A stretch of 64,000 nt of DNA, from positions 620,001 through 684,000 of the forward strand of contig JAIXWF010000022.1 of assembly GCA_027482185.1 (NCBI GenBank), given 5' to 3'. The notes beneath the pieces are model-generated. The model made no database searches. It was given only the letters and a program-made list of their open reading frames with translations, and was not told the DNA's origin. Shown here in pieces: positions 46,588 through 54,978 of this stretch. A program made the position numbers and the translations under genes. Positions within the stretch are counted from its first letter, which is position 1. Every line of letters begins with the position of its first letter. The stretch is from Opitutaceae bacterium (GTDB taxonomy: Bacteria; Verrucomicrobiota; Verrucomicrobiia; Opitutales; Opitutaceae).

Positions 46588-47259
46588 GCCGCGGCGTCCG
46601 CGCCGCGCTCCGGCCGCGTGGCCGTGATCGACACCGGGATTTGCAATTTGCGCAGCGTGACCAAGGCCCTTGAGGCCGTGGGCGCGCCGATCCAAGTCGT
46701 GCGCACGCCGGCGGACGTCGCCGCGGTGCGGGCGACGGGGCTGGTGCTGCCGGGGGTCGGGGCGTTGCGGGATTGCGTCGCGGCGCTGCGGCAGACGGGC
46801 CTCGATGCGACGGTTCGGGATTGGATCGCGGCGGACCGGCCTTTCCTCGGGGTCTGCCTCGGGATGCAGGCTTTGTTCGAAAGTTCGGAGGAAGGGGACA
46901 TCCGTGGCTTGGGTATTTTCCCGGGTCGGGTTGTGCGTTTCCGGCGGCCGCGGGAGTTCAAGATTCCGCACATGGGCTGGAACACGGTGCGTTTCACGCA
47001 GCCCCAGTCGCCGTTGGCGCGGGACCTCGCGCCGGCGGGCGAGGCGTTCTACTTCGTGCACAGTTTCCACTGTGTGCCCGCGGATCCGGGGCTCGTGCTG
47101 GCGGCCTGCGATTACGGCGGGGAATTCTGTGCGGCGATCGGGCGGGGGCGCGTTTTCGCGACGCAGTTCCATCCCGAGAAATCGCAGGCCAAGGGCCTGC
47201 GGATCTACGGCAATTTCGCGGCGGTGGCGGCGCAGGCCGCGCCGGGCGCGGCCGGTTGA
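46552..47259 (+). CDS. hisH: Imidazole glycerol phosphate synthase subunit HisH
   Basis: The glutaminase subunit that feeds ammonia to HisF, making imidazoleglycerol phosphate and AICAR. Conserved features are VAVIDTGICNLRSVTKALE, the oxyanion/nucleophile motif FLGVCLGMQALFESSEEG and the catalytic His-Glu in FATQFHPEKSQAKGLRIYGNF. From GTG 46552 the protein has 235 residues, but the first 22 (NSELPTPNSEPAAASAPRSG) are repeat-encoded and not conserved. A second in-frame GTG at 46618 gives a normal 213-residue enzyme and may be the real start. The stop codon lies within a further period-7 array. hisF, hisA, hisG and hisI are not in the window. Confidence 0.92.
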   Translation: MNSELPTPNSEPAAASAPRSGRVAVIDTGICNLRSVTKALEAVGAPIQVVRTPADVAAVRATGLVLPGVGALRDCVAALRQTGLDATVRDWIAADRPFLGVCLGMQALFESSEEGDIRGLGIFPGRVVRFRRPREFKIPHMGWNTVRFTQPQSPLARDLAPAGEAFYFVHSFHCVPADPGLVLAACDYGGEFCAAIGRGRVFATQFHPEKSQAKGLRIYGNFAAVAAQAAPGAAG

Positions 47260-47288
47260 AAGCGGCAAGTTGAAGGTCGAAAGTCCGG
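47254..47288. repeat. GTTGAAA period-7 array containing the hisH stop
   Basis: Units GGTTGAA, AGCGGCA, AGTTGAA, GGTCGAA and AGTCCGG run from 47254. The TGA stop of hisH (47257-47259) is part of the first unit. Confidence 0.65.
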
Positions 47289-47441
47289 ACCGCGGGCGCG
47301 GTTTCGTCCACGCCGTCGGGCCCCAACGGCGATAATTCCCGCGCGACGGAGAGGTGCGCGCGGCTAATTCCGCGGGACAAAGTGGGTTGCGGACAAACTT
47401 TTCTTTGCCAGCGGCGCGGAATTGGCTTCGCTCGCCCGCCT

Positions 47442-48740
47442 ATGGCTATCACTGCCTCGCTGAAGCTGGACGACAAAGAATACCCCCTGCCCGTCATCGT
47501 CGGCACCGAAGGGGAAAAAGCCATCGACACCCGCCAGTTGCGCGCGGCCAGCGGCTACATCGCTTTCGACCAGGGCTACGGCAACACCGGCTCCTGCGAG
47601 AGCCAGATCACCTATCTCGACGGCGACAACGGCATCCTCCGCCACCGCGGCTACCCGATCGAGCAGCTCGCGCGCTACAGCGACTACGTCGAGACCGCCT
47701 ACCTGATCATCTACGGCGAACTGCCCAACGGGACCCAGCGCAAGGAATTCGGCCTGCGCCTGCGCAAGAACGCCGCGGTCGAGATGCAGATGCAGAAGAT
47801 CCTCGAGGGCTTCCCGACCAACGCGTCGCCGATGGCGATGCTGTCGGCGATGGTCAGCGCGCTGCCGGCCTACTACCCCGACCTCGCGACGAACAATTTC
47901 GAGAAGGACCTGAAGAACTTCGACCTCGCGGCCGCGATCGCGATTTCGAAGATCCGCACGATGGTGGCGATGATCTATCGCTACACGCACGGCCTGCCGT
48001 ACATGTTCCCGAAACAGGAACTGCCGTTCGCCGAGAACTTCCTGCACATGATGTTCTCGGAGCCGTATCAGGATTACACGGCCGCCCCCGAGGTCGCGAA
48101 GGCCCTGAACCTCGTGCTGCTGCTCCATGCCGACCACGAGCAGAACTGCTCCACGTCGACCGTGCGCATGGTCGGCTCCAGTGCCGCCAATCTCTTCACC
48201 TCGATCTCCGCCGGCGTGAACGCGCTCTCCGGCCCGTTACACGGCGGCGCCAACGTCGCGGTCATGCAGATGCTCCAGTCGATCCACGACGAAGGCGACG
48301 ACGGCACCCGCTTCATCGCCGCGGCCAAGTCCGGCTCGAAGAGCAACCGCCTGATGGGCTTCGGCCACGCCGTGTACCGCAACTTCGACCCGCGCGCGAA
48401 GATTATCGGCGACGCCTGCGACGTCGTCCTGAAGAAGCTCGGCATCAGCGACCCGCTCCTCGACATCGCCAAGAACCTCGAGCAGGCCGCGCTGAAGGAC
48501 GACTACTTCGTCTCGCGCAAGCTGTACCCCAACGTCGATTTCTATTCCGGCATCATCATGCGCGCGATCGGCATCCCGATGAACATGTTCACGACGATGT
48601 TCGCGATCGGCCGCGCCCCGGGCTACATCGCCAACTGGAAAGAAGTCGCGTCGAATCCCAAGGGCCGCATCTACCGTCCCCGCCAGATCTACGTCGGCGC
48701 CCAGAAGCGCGACTACACGACGATCGATCACCGCGCGTAA
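47442..48740 (+). CDS. gltA: Citrate synthase (type II)
   Basis: Condenses oxaloacetate and acetyl-CoA at the entry to the TCA cycle. The 432-residue protein has the type-II N-terminal beta domain ([51 protein letters not shown]-like region) and the catalytic residues: His in [14 protein letters not shown] near 270, His in [15 protein letters not shown] near 308 and Asp in [16 protein letters not shown] near 365. The ATG at 47442 fits the family start. The upstream gap of about 150 bases after the repeat array probably holds its own promoter, so it is unlikely to belong to the his transcript. Confidence 0.96.
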   Translation: MAITASLKLDDKEYPLPVIVGTEGEKAIDTRQLRAASGYIAFDQGYGNTGSCESQITYLDGDNGILRHRGYPIEQLARYSDYVETAYLIIYGELPNGTQRKEFGLRLRKNAAVEMQMQKILEGFPTNASPMAMLSAMVSALPAYYPDLATNNFEKDLKNFDLAAAIAISKIRTMVAMIYRYTHGLPYMFPKQELPFAENFLHMMFSEPYQDYTAAPEVAKALNLVLLLHADHEQNCSTSTVRMVGSSAANLFTSISAGVNALSGPLHGGANVAVMQMLQSIHDEGDDGTRFIAAAKSGSKSNRLMGFGHAVYRNFDPRAKIIGDACDVVLKKLGISDPLLDIAKNLEQAALKDDYFVSRKLYPNVDFYSGIIMRAIGIPMNMFTTMFAIGRAPGYIANWKEVASNPKGRIYRPRQIYVGAQKRDYTTIDHRA

Positions 48741-48758
48741 GCGCGCGGGGAAGCTTTA

Positions 48759-48863
48759 AGCGGTAAGCTGAAAGCTGGAGAGCTTCAGCGTTCAGCTGTC
48801 AGCGATCAGCGATTTTCTCCGCTAGTTGATTTCCGGTCTCCGGTCTCCGCTTTCCGGTTTTCC
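48759..48863. repeat. Period-7 arrays after gltA, extending into the next gene's C-terminus
   Basis: AGCTGAA, AGCTGGA, AGCGTTC, AGCTGTC, AGCGATC and AGCGATT units (48759-48815) are followed by TTTCCGG, TCTCCGG, TCTCCGC and TTTCCGG units (48829-48862). From 48806 onwards these bases are also coding sequence of the minus-strand membrane protein. Confidence 0.75.
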
Positions 48864-49570
48864 CCCGCCTTCTCCGGCGGCGCGTGGAAAATGTCCTCCA
48901 TCTGGAGGCCGGTCAGATTCGTCAGGCCCTTGATCAGGCTGAAGAGCACGTAGAGCGTCATCGCCATGCTCGGGATCACGATCACGGGCCAGTTGAGCAA
49001 ATTCATCCGGCCGAGCTCGGCGTTGAATTCCGGGGTGCCGGCCGGGCTCTTGAGCAGGTAGCGCGCGAGGCCGAAGTTGAGCACGGCGCTGACGAGAAAC
49101 GACAGCGCGAGCCCGTAGCTCGCCCGCGCGAGCAGGCGTTCGAAGTCCGGTTGCTTGCCGCGTTCCGCGAGGGCGGCGTCGACCTTGGCGGTGTCGATCA
49201 CCTGGTCGTTCCAAAGCAGTTCGCGGACGAACGGCCGCTTCGTGCGCATCGAGAGCAGGACCGCCACGCCGAGCAGCGTCGGGATCGAGGCTTCCTTGAT
49301 CGCGAACCACATGCCGTCGGCCTTCACCTGGTTGAGCCCGCCGGTGAGCAGCACGCTCGCGATGCCGAGGATGGAAAACAGGTTGGTCTTCTTCCGCTGG
49401 ATCAGGTCGTACACGCCGTAGGCGAGGGGAAACAGCAGCGCCAGCGCCATGCCCCATTGCGGGCCGAGCCGGTTCTCGTCGCTCAGCTTCATCAGCACGA
49501 TCGTCGGGATCGCGATGTTGCACGCGAGGTTGAGGAGCAGGTTTTCGCGCTTGGGTTTGGGAGCGGTCAC
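48806..49570 (-). CDS. VC0807-family multipass membrane protein
   Basis: A 254-residue inner-membrane protein resembling the VC0807 family, whose function is not established. Six membrane segments are visible: LLLNLACNIAIPTIVLM, WGMALALLFPLAYGVYDLI, LFSILGIASVLLTGGL, IPTLLGVAVLLSM, GLALSFLVSAVLNFGLARYLL and WPVIVIPSMAMTLYVLFSLI. The soluble C-terminal tail after IFHAPPEKAGENRKAE consists of residues encoded by period-7 repeats and ends with a stop inside the array, so the last 20 or so residues are probably not functional. GTG at 49570 is the most plausible start. Convergent with gltA. Confidence 0.7.
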   Translation of the reverse strand: MTAPKPKRENLLLNLACNIAIPTIVLMKLSDENRLGPQWGMALALLFPLAYGVYDLIQRKKTNLFSILGIASVLLTGGLNQVKADGMWFAIKEASIPTLLGVAVLLSMRTKRPFVRELLWNDQVIDTAKVDAALAERGKQPDFERLLARASYGLALSFLVSAVLNFGLARYLLKSPAGTPEFNAELGRMNLLNWPVIVIPSMAMTLYVLFSLIKGLTNLTGLQMEDIFHAPPEKAGENRKAETGDRKSTSGENR

Positions 49571-49697
49571 GGGCGGAAGGGCGAACAGCCATGAGGCCGG
49601 CGCCGGACGGCGTCTAACCAATTTTCCGCGTTTGCGGCCCGGGGATTTTCTGTCACCTCTGCGCCACGCGCCGCCCGGCGGCCGCGCCCAGCGCACC

Positions 49698-50105
49698 ATG
49701 GACCTTTCCCTTCCCCCCGGCGGCATCCTCATCGGCATCGGCACCGACGTGATCGAGGTCGAGCGGGTGCGCGGGGTGATCGAGCGGCAGGGGGAACGGT
49801 TCCTCGCCCGCGTCTTCACCGACGAGGAGCGCGCTTACTGCGACGGCATCAAGCATCCGTTCAAGCACTACGCCGCGCGCTTTGCCGCCAAGGAGGCCGT
49901 CTCGAAGTGTTTCTCCACCGGCATCGGTGCCGAACTCGGCTGGCGCTCCGTCTCCGTCTACCACGGCGAGCGCCACCAGCCGCTCGTCCGCCTCGACGCC
50001 CAGGGCGAGGCCCTCCTCCGCCACGTCGGCGCCACCCACGTGCACCTCAGCCTCTCGCACACCGACACGGTCGCCATGGCCGTCGCCGCACTCGTCCGCG
50101 CCTGA
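49698..50105 (+). CDS. acpS: Holo-[acyl-carrier-protein] synthase
   Basis: Transfers the phosphopantetheine arm from coenzyme A to apo-acyl carrier protein. The 135-residue protein carries the AcpS signature IGIGTDVIEVERVRGVIER near residue 10, with the Mg2+-binding Asp, and FAAKEAVSKCFSTGIG near 66 with the second acidic ligand and catalytic Lys. VHLSLSHTDTVAMAVAAL near 116 is the terminal motif. The ATG at 49698 adds a few residues to the normal start. It begins a co-directional run of four genes spaced by a few bases or overlapping: acpS, an unknown membrane protein, nnr and dprA. Confidence 0.94.
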   Translation: MDLSLPPGGILIGIGTDVIEVERVRGVIERQGERFLARVFTDEERAYCDGIKHPFKHYAARFAAKEAVSKCFSTGIGAELGWRSVSVYHGERHQPLVRLDAQGEALLRHVGATHVHLSLSHTDTVAMAVAALVRA

Positions 50106-50117
50106 CCCCCGCCGCCC

Positions 50118-50759
50118 ATGCCCGATTCCGAATTGCCGCCGGAGAGCGCCTACCCGCTGAAAGCCGCGAAGCTGTCGAAAACGCCGTCGTGGATCATGCT
50201 CGGGTTTTTGCTCGGCGTCGCGTTCGTGCTCGCGTTGCCGCCGCTCGGCAAGAAAACGCCGGCCGCGCCCGCGACCGTGACCGCGCGCCTCGAGCCCGAC
50301 CCCGCGCCCGCTCCCGCCAAGGCCGAGCCGCCGCCCTTCACGACCATCGAGGCCGTCTTCGCCGAGTGGGGCCAGTACGCGGTTTGGTCCGACGACACCA
50401 CCGAGGTCGCGCTGTGGAATTCCGCCGCCGGCGGTTTCACGAACTTCTACGAAGTGCGGCGCGTCGGCGGCACGCACTACTTCCGCACCATCCCGAGCCT
50501 GACCCGACGCATTTTGAACCACGGCAAGCCGCTCCCGGATTCGCCCCTGCAATTCACCGAGACCGAGGAGCAGTACGAGGAATGGAAACGGCACGGCCGC
50601 AGCGAACGCCCCGTCGACCGCATCCCGACGCGCTCGATGCGCCCGGTCGCCGAACCCGACGCCGCCCCGGCGCCCGCGCCCGCCGCGCCGAAGGTGCCGC
50701 CGCCGCGAATTGCTCCGCCGGAATTGCCGCTGCTGCCGCCGCCGAAACCGAATCCGTGA
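50118..50759 (+). CDS. Membrane-anchored proline-rich protein of unknown function
   Basis: I do not recognise this 213-residue protein. It has one membrane helix (SWIMLGFLLGVAFVLALPPLG, about residues 24-44), so it probably has a short cytoplasmic N-terminus and a periplasmic body. The Ala/Pro stretch APAPAKAEPPP links this to a small domain with FAEWGQYAVWSDDTTEVALWNS, FYEVRRVGGTHYFRTIPSLTRRIL and QFTETEEQYEEWKRHG. The C-terminus is again proline-rich (PPPRIAPPELPLLPPPKPNP). The gene lies 12 bases after acpS and its TGA overlaps the start of nnr, so it is translated with these housekeeping genes. Confidence 0.7.
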   Translation: MPDSELPPESAYPLKAAKLSKTPSWIMLGFLLGVAFVLALPPLGKKTPAAPATVTARLEPDPAPAPAKAEPPPFTTIEAVFAEWGQYAVWSDDTTEVALWNSAAGGFTNFYEVRRVGGTHYFRTIPSLTRRILNHGKPLPDSPLQFTETEEQYEEWKRHGRSERPVDRIPTRSMRPVAEPDAAPAPAPAAPKVPPPRIAPPELPLLPPPKPNP

Positions 50760-52255
50760 CCGTGCCTCCGCTTGCCGCCAGCCATCCGATTCTGACCTGC
50801 TCGGAAGCCCGCGAGTTCGAGGCGGCCTACTTCGGCGGGGACGAAGCCCGCGAATGGCCCGCGATGCAGGCCGCCGGCCGCGCCGTGGCCCGCGGGATTT
50901 TGCGCGATGCCCGGGAAATCGGCGGCCTGCCCGGCGCCGCCCGCCTGCTCGTCCTCGTCGGCAAGGGCCACAACGGCGGCGACGCGCTGATCGCCGCGCA
51001 GGCCCTGCTCGGGGCCCTGCCGGCAGCGACGGCGGATGTCGTGTTTGTCTTCGGCGTCCGCGCCCTGCGACCGCTTGCCGCCCGCGCCTGGCGCGACCTG
51101 CAGCAAGCCGCGGGAAGCCGCGTCACGGCGAGGGACCGGGAATTGCCCTCCGGCGCAACGCGGTACGACGCGAGCCTCGACGGTGTCTTTGGCTTCCAAT
51201 TCCGGCCGCCGGCGGATCCGGCCGTGCTCGCGTTGTTCGCCGCGGTCGACGCGTTGCCGATCGGCCTGCGTGCGGCGGTCGACTTGCCGAGCGCCGACCG
51301 GCTGTGCGCCGATTTCACCTACGCGACGGGAATCTTGAAAACGCCGGTGCTCGAATCCGCGGTCGCCGGACGGATCCGTTACCTCGATCTCGGCTTCTTC
51401 GCCGCCCGCGCGATGGATCCGGTCGCCGGTCCGCGCGTGCTGACGCCCGCGGTGCTCGCGCCGCTCGCCGGCCTGCGGCCTTCGGTCTCCGACAAACGCA
51501 CGTACGGTCACCTCATGATCGTCGGCGGCTCGCGGTCGTTTCCCGGCGCGGTGCTGCTCGCCGTGCAGGCGGCGTTGCGCAGCGGGGCGGGGCTGGTGAC
51601 GGCGTTCGTGCCCGAGTCGGTCGCGCCGGCGTTCGCCGCGCAGGCGCCCGAGGCGATGTGGGTGGCGTGGCCCGAGACGCCGTCCGGCGGGCTCGCCCTC
51701 GAGGGCGAACATTTGCTCCGCGCCAAGTGGGACCGCGCGACGGCTCTCGTGATCGGGCCCGGACTGGGCCGCGAGCCGGAGACCCTCGCGCTGGCGCGCA
51801 GTATCGTCGCGCACTCCCCCGTGCCGCTTGTGATCGACGCCGATGCGTTGCAGCCGGAGATCGTCGCTGCCGGGTCGATGCCGCGCATCCTCACGCCGCA
51901 TGCCGGCGAGGCAGAGCGGATCGGCTCCGCGCCCGTGTCGTCGGCTCCGACGGTCACGATTTTCAAAGGTCCGCGCACGCGGATCGCGGCGTCGGGGGGC
52001 GGTGACGTTTACGTTTCGCCGTTCGGCGGCCCGGTGCTGGCGCGCGGCGGGAGCGGCGATTTGCTGGCCGGGTTGACGGGTGGGTTGTTGGCGCAGACGT
52101 CGCGGGATCCCTTGCTGGCCGCGGCGCGCGGCGCGGTGTGGCACGGCCTCGCGGCCGATACCTTGGCGCGGACGCACGGTCAGGTCGCGGTCACGGTAGT
52201 CCAGCTGCTGGACTTTCTCGGCGCGGCCCTCCGAGAGTCCGCGGATGCGTCGTGA
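50756..52255 (+). CDS. nnr: Bifunctional NAD(P)H-hydrate epimerase/ADP-dependent dehydratase
   Basis: Repairs hydrated NAD(P)H: the N-terminal domain epimerises the hydrate and the C-terminal domain dehydrates it with ADP. The 499-residue fusion has, in the N-terminal part, LLVLVGKGHNGGDALIAAQAL (about residue 65) and AVDLPSADR, where the family has DIPSG, so the epimerase half is degenerate in places. The C-terminal kinase-like domain is complete: HLMIVGGSRSFPGAVLLA, VIGPGLGREPE, LVIDADALQ, ILTPHAGEAERI and ARGGSGDLLAGLTGGLLAQ. GTG 50756 overlaps the preceding TGA as GTGA, a coupled start. dprA overlaps its end by 11 bases. Confidence 0.9.
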   Translation: MTVPPLAASHPILTCSEAREFEAAYFGGDEAREWPAMQAAGRAVARGILRDAREIGGLPGAARLLVLVGKGHNGGDALIAAQALLGALPAATADVVFVFGVRALRPLAARAWRDLQQAAGSRVTARDRELPSGATRYDASLDGVFGFQFRPPADPAVLALFAAVDALPIGLRAAVDLPSADRLCADFTYATGILKTPVLESAVAGRIRYLDLGFFAARAMDPVAGPRVLTPAVLAPLAGLRPSVSDKRTYGHLMIVGGSRSFPGAVLLAVQAALRSGAGLVTAFVPESVAPAFAAQAPEAMWVAWPETPSGGLALEGEHLLRAKWDRATALVIGPGLGREPETLALARSIVAHSPVPLVIDADALQPEIVAAGSMPRILTPHAGEAERIGSAPVSSAPTVTIFKGPRTRIAASGGGDVYVSPFGGPVLARGGSGDLLAGLTGGLLAQTSRDPLLAAARGAVWHGLAADTLARTHGQVAVTVVQLLDFLGAALRESADAS

Positions 52256-53396
52256 ACTGACCGAGCGGCAGGCGTTTCTCATCCTCAATGCCCTGCCGAA
52301 CATCGGCCCGATCACGCTGAACCGGCTCCTCGCGGAGCTCGGCGGCGATCCCCGGGCCGTGCTGGCCGCGGAGCGCAAGCAGCTCGAGGCCGTGAAGGGC
52401 GTCGGCCCCGTGATCGCGACGACCCTGCTCGCGTGGCCCGACTACTTCGATCTGGCCCGCGAGGAGGAACGCATGGCGCAGGGCGGGGCCGGCTTCATCG
52501 TCGGCCGCGACCCCGGCTACCCGCGGCTGCTGCGGGAAATCCACGATCCGCCGATCGGCCTGTATCGGAAGGGTGGCTACGACTTCGCCGCGCCCGGTGT
52601 CGCCCTCGTCGGCAGCCGGCGCACGACGCTTTACGGTCAGGCGACGGCGAAACGCCTCGGCGCCGAGCTGGCCCGGCTCGGCTTTTGCGTCGTCAGCGGC
52701 CTCGCGCGCGGCATCGACACCGCGGCGCACGAGGGCGCGTTGTCCGTCGGCGGCCGCACCGTCGCCGTCCTCGGCAACGGCATCGACCTGATTTATCCGC
52801 CGGAGAACGTGGACCTCTACCACCGGATCGAGGCGGAGGGTGGCGCGATTTTCTCCGAGTTTCCGCTGGGCCGCCGCGCGGATCGGCAATCTTTCGCGAT
52901 GCGCAACCGCATCGTCGCCGGCAGCTGCGAGGCGACGGTGGTGATCGAGAGCGATGTTGCCGGCGGCGCGATGATCACGGCGCGGTTCGCCGGCGAGCAG
53001 GGCCGCCTGCTGTTCGCCGTGCCGGGCCGCATCGACCAGAACACGAGCGCCGGTTGCCACCAACTCATACGCGACGGTGCGACGCTGCTGACCAGCGTCG
53101 ACGATTTGCTGGCCGAACTCAGCTACCTCGACGGCCTGCGGCCGGCCGCGATTCCCGCGAAGCCGGGTTCTGGGACGACGTTGGCCGCCGGCGAACCGCC
53201 CGCGGGCAAACCGGCGAATCTCAATCCCGAGGAAGAGGCGATCTTCGCCTGCTTCCGCGGCGGATCGTTGCTCGCACCGGACGCCGTCGCGCAGATCACA
53301 AACCTGCCGCCCGCCACCGTCTCCGCCGGCCTGATGATGTTGGAGCTCAAACGCCTCGTCGCCAAACGCGCCGACGGCACTTTCGAGCCGCGTTAG
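52245..53396 (+). CDS. dprA: DNA-processing protein DprA
   Basis: Loads RecA on incoming single-stranded DNA during natural transformation. The 383-residue protein has an N-terminal helical SAM-like domain (LILNALPNIGPITLNRLLAELGG), the Rossmann-like core (VALVGSRRTTLYGQATAKRL, VVSGLARGIDTAAHEGAL, VAVLGNGIDLIYPPEN, SEFPLGRRADRQSFAMRNRIVAG) and a C-terminal winged-helix domain (LNPEEEAIFACFRGGSLLAP to FEPR). The ATG at 52245 overlaps nnr by 11 bases. No competence genes are nearby, so competence cannot be inferred; dprA is widespread regardless. A perfect 8-base tandem repeat follows the stop. Confidence 0.93.
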   Translation: MRRELTERQAFLILNALPNIGPITLNRLLAELGGDPRAVLAAERKQLEAVKGVGPVIATTLLAWPDYFDLAREEERMAQGGAGFIVGRDPGYPRLLREIHDPPIGLYRKGGYDFAAPGVALVGSRRTTLYGQATAKRLGAELARLGFCVVSGLARGIDTAAHEGALSVGGRTVAVLGNGIDLIYPPENVDLYHRIEAEGGAIFSEFPLGRRADRQSFAMRNRIVAGSCEATVVIESDVAGGAMITARFAGEQGRLLFAVPGRIDQNTSAGCHQLIRDGATLLTSVDDLLAELSYLDGLRPAAIPAKPGSGTTLAAGEPPAGKPANLNPEEEAIFACFRGGSLLAPDAVAQITNLPPATVSAGLMMLELKRLVAKRADGTFEPR

Positions 53397-53407
53397 ACGG
53401 CGAGGGC

Positions 53408-53547
53408 GGAAAATCGGAAAATCGGAAAATCGGAAAATCGGAAAATCGGAAAATCGGAAAATCGCGCGCGCTCCGAAAAATCCGCAATTCGCAATCCGAA
53501 ATCCGCAATTCCGAGTCCGGTTTCCGCAGTCCGCACTCCGGTTTTAT
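53408..53547. repeat. Seven perfect GGAAAATC repeats followed by period-7 arrays
   Basis: Seven exact tandem copies of GGAAAATC (53408-53463) are followed by CCGCAAT, TCGCAAT, CCGAAAT, CCGCAAT, TCCGAGT, CCGGTTT, CCGCAGT, CCGCACT and CCGGTTT units (53481-53543). The right end, read on the minus strand from the HIT stop, gives ATAAAACCGGA, a variant of the ATAAGACCGGAA terminal motif. The whole fills the gap between two convergent genes. Confidence 0.85.
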
Positions 53548-53550
53548 CCC

Positions 53551-53886
53551 TCAGCCTGGCGGCCAGTTCATTTGCCGTTTGGCCAGGAGGTGGACGTGGA
53601 GGTGCGGGACGGATTCGCAGGCGTGCGGGCCGTTGTTCACGACGAGGCGGAAGCCGTGGGCGAGGTTGAGTTTCCGGGCGACGGTGCCGGCGACGAGGAG
53701 CAGGTGGCCGAGCACGGCTTGGTCGGCGGGTTCGGCTTCGCCGACGCGCGGGATCGGTTTCTTCGGCACGATCAGCAGGTGGAGCGGGGCCTGCGGCTGG
53801 ATGTCGTGCAGGACGATGCAGTGTTCGTCCTCGTGCTCGATTTTGGCCGGGATCTGGCGGGCGACGATTTTTTCGAAGAGGGTCAT
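53551..53886 (-). CDS. HIT family protein (Hint-like purine nucleoside phosphoramidase)
   Basis: A 111-residue cytoplasmic hydrolase of the Hint branch. The histidine triad is in SVPHLHVHLLAKRQMNWPPG, the exact C-terminal layout of Hint proteins, with the usual partner motif LHLLIVPKKPIPRVGE near residue 35. It hydrolyses adenosine phosphoramidates or AMP-lysine in tested relatives. The ATG at 53886 fits the family start (TLFEKIVARQIPAKI). It is convergent with dprA across the repeat element and co-directional with the PEP-CTERM gene upstream, 106 bases away. Confidence 0.93.
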   Translation of the reverse strand: MTLFEKIVARQIPAKIEHEDEHCIVLHDIQPQAPLHLLIVPKKPIPRVGEAEPADQAVLGHLLLVAGTVARKLNLAHGFRLVVNNGPHACESVPHLHVHLLAKRQMNWPPG

Positions 53887-53992
53887 GGCGGAAACGCGGG
53901 GTGCGTCGCCACGAGACAGCGGAAAGGGCCGCCGGGGGAAAGGGCATTCTCGGCGGCAGCGGATTCGCCGCGTCGCCGGAATGCGGCAGGGT

Positions 53993-54631
53993 TCAGGCCC
54001 GCCGTCGACGCAACAGGGCGACGCCGAGGGCCGCGAGACCGGCGAGCGCCGCGTAGGTGCCGGGTTCCGGAATCGCCGACGTCGTCACCGTCATGGCATG
54101 CAGGCTGTTCGTGGTGAACGACTCCGGGTTGGCCTCGTAGCGGCTGTGGCCGGTGTAGCCGGCGAGGAGATTGGCGGTTTCGCCGGTGCCGGCTGCCTTC
54201 CATTTGACGGTTGCGGTCGGCGCCGACTCGAAGGCGACCATGTAGGTCGTGTTGCCGGAGACGGTCCAATTCAGGCCCGAGAAGAGCGTGTTCGATCCGA
54301 CGACGGAGCCGAGAATGGCGTTGGAGTAGGTGGCGGAGAACAGCGCGGTGCCGTCCGGACGATAGCTGCCGGTCGATCCCGACACCGCGTAGAGGGAAAG
54401 GGTGAAGTTGCCGACGGCGAGACCGTTGCTGTTGGCGTAGAGGTCGAGGGAAACGATCGAACCGGCCGCGGCGTTGGTCGTAAAGGTCTGCCCGATCAGG
54501 GTGTTCGCGTTGTTTTTGGATCCGGATCCCGGGGTCACCTGGAAGTCGATAAACTGCTGCGCCGCGAGCGGGAGCGGCGCGATCAACAGCAGGACCAGAA
54601 TGGGAAGGAGGCGGCGAGCGGCGCGATTCAA
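53993..54631 (-). CDS. Exported PEP-CTERM protein with choice-of-anchor-like beta domain
   Basis: A 212-residue exported protein. Starting from the TTG at 54631 there is a signal peptide (NRAARRLLPILVLLLIAPLPLAAQ) followed by FIDFQVTPGSGSKNNANTLIGQTFTT, a beta-sandwich domain (IVSLDLYANSNGLAVGNFTLSLYAV, NWTVSGNTTYMVAFESAPTATVKW) and the tail AIPEPGTYAALAGLAALGVALLRRRRA, a typical PEP-CTERM signal. The domain resembles choice-of-anchor R modules. There is no ATG or GTG near the signal peptide, so a TTG start is proposed; a frame from further upstream would run through the MITE-like element. An exosortase is expected elsewhere in the genome. Confidence 0.72.
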   Translation of the reverse strand: MNRAARRLLPILVLLLIAPLPLAAQQFIDFQVTPGSGSKNNANTLIGQTFTTNAAAGSIVSLDLYANSNGLAVGNFTLSLYAVSGSTGSYRPDGTALFSATYSNAILGSVVGSNTLFSGLNWTVSGNTTYMVAFESAPTATVKWKAAGTGETANLLAGYTGHSRYEANPESFTTNSLHAMTVTTSAIPEPGTYAALAGLAALGVALLRRRRA

Positions 54632-54817
54632 GGTCCCGACTACATCGGTCCGGCGGCGCGCGGGTTGAATGGGGCGGGCCGAAATCGCCGGGAAAAATGG
54701 TCCATGGGTTTCATCCGGTCCGTTTGCATGGGCCCGGGCGGCCGCCGCAGTTGCGGGCGAGGATTTTCCGCGCGCTTTTTGGGTAGGTTTCGCCCGCCGG
54801 AAACGGGCGCCTGGTCC

Positions 54818-54978
54818 GCGCCTCAGCCGAACCCATGCCGTTGAGAGAGCTTGGCTGAGAGTTGAGAACCAAACCGTTCGGTTCGTCAGGCTGCCGGCTG
54901 CGGCGACCTTTTCCGTGGCTCGGCGGATCGATCTCTCAACCCTCAACTTTCATCTTTCAACTGCATGACTCCGCCTCA
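54818..54978. mobile_element. MITE-like element, copy B (GTTGAGA ends)
   Basis: In inverse orientation to copy C at 63265, it differs from it at only about 11 of 160 aligned bases by eye. The ends have GTTGAGAG/CTCTCAAC-type units. The core contains CCGAACGGTTTGG and CCGTGGCTCGGCGGATCG. One end begins at the TGA stop of the 170-residue gene (54976-54978). The other end lies near 54818. The remaining 186 bases to the PEP-CTERM start hold no gene that I can support. Confidence 0.75.

Noticed and set aside
53408-53547. A CRISPR array
   Set aside because: The tandem units are 7-8 bases with no spacers, and no cas gene is in the window.
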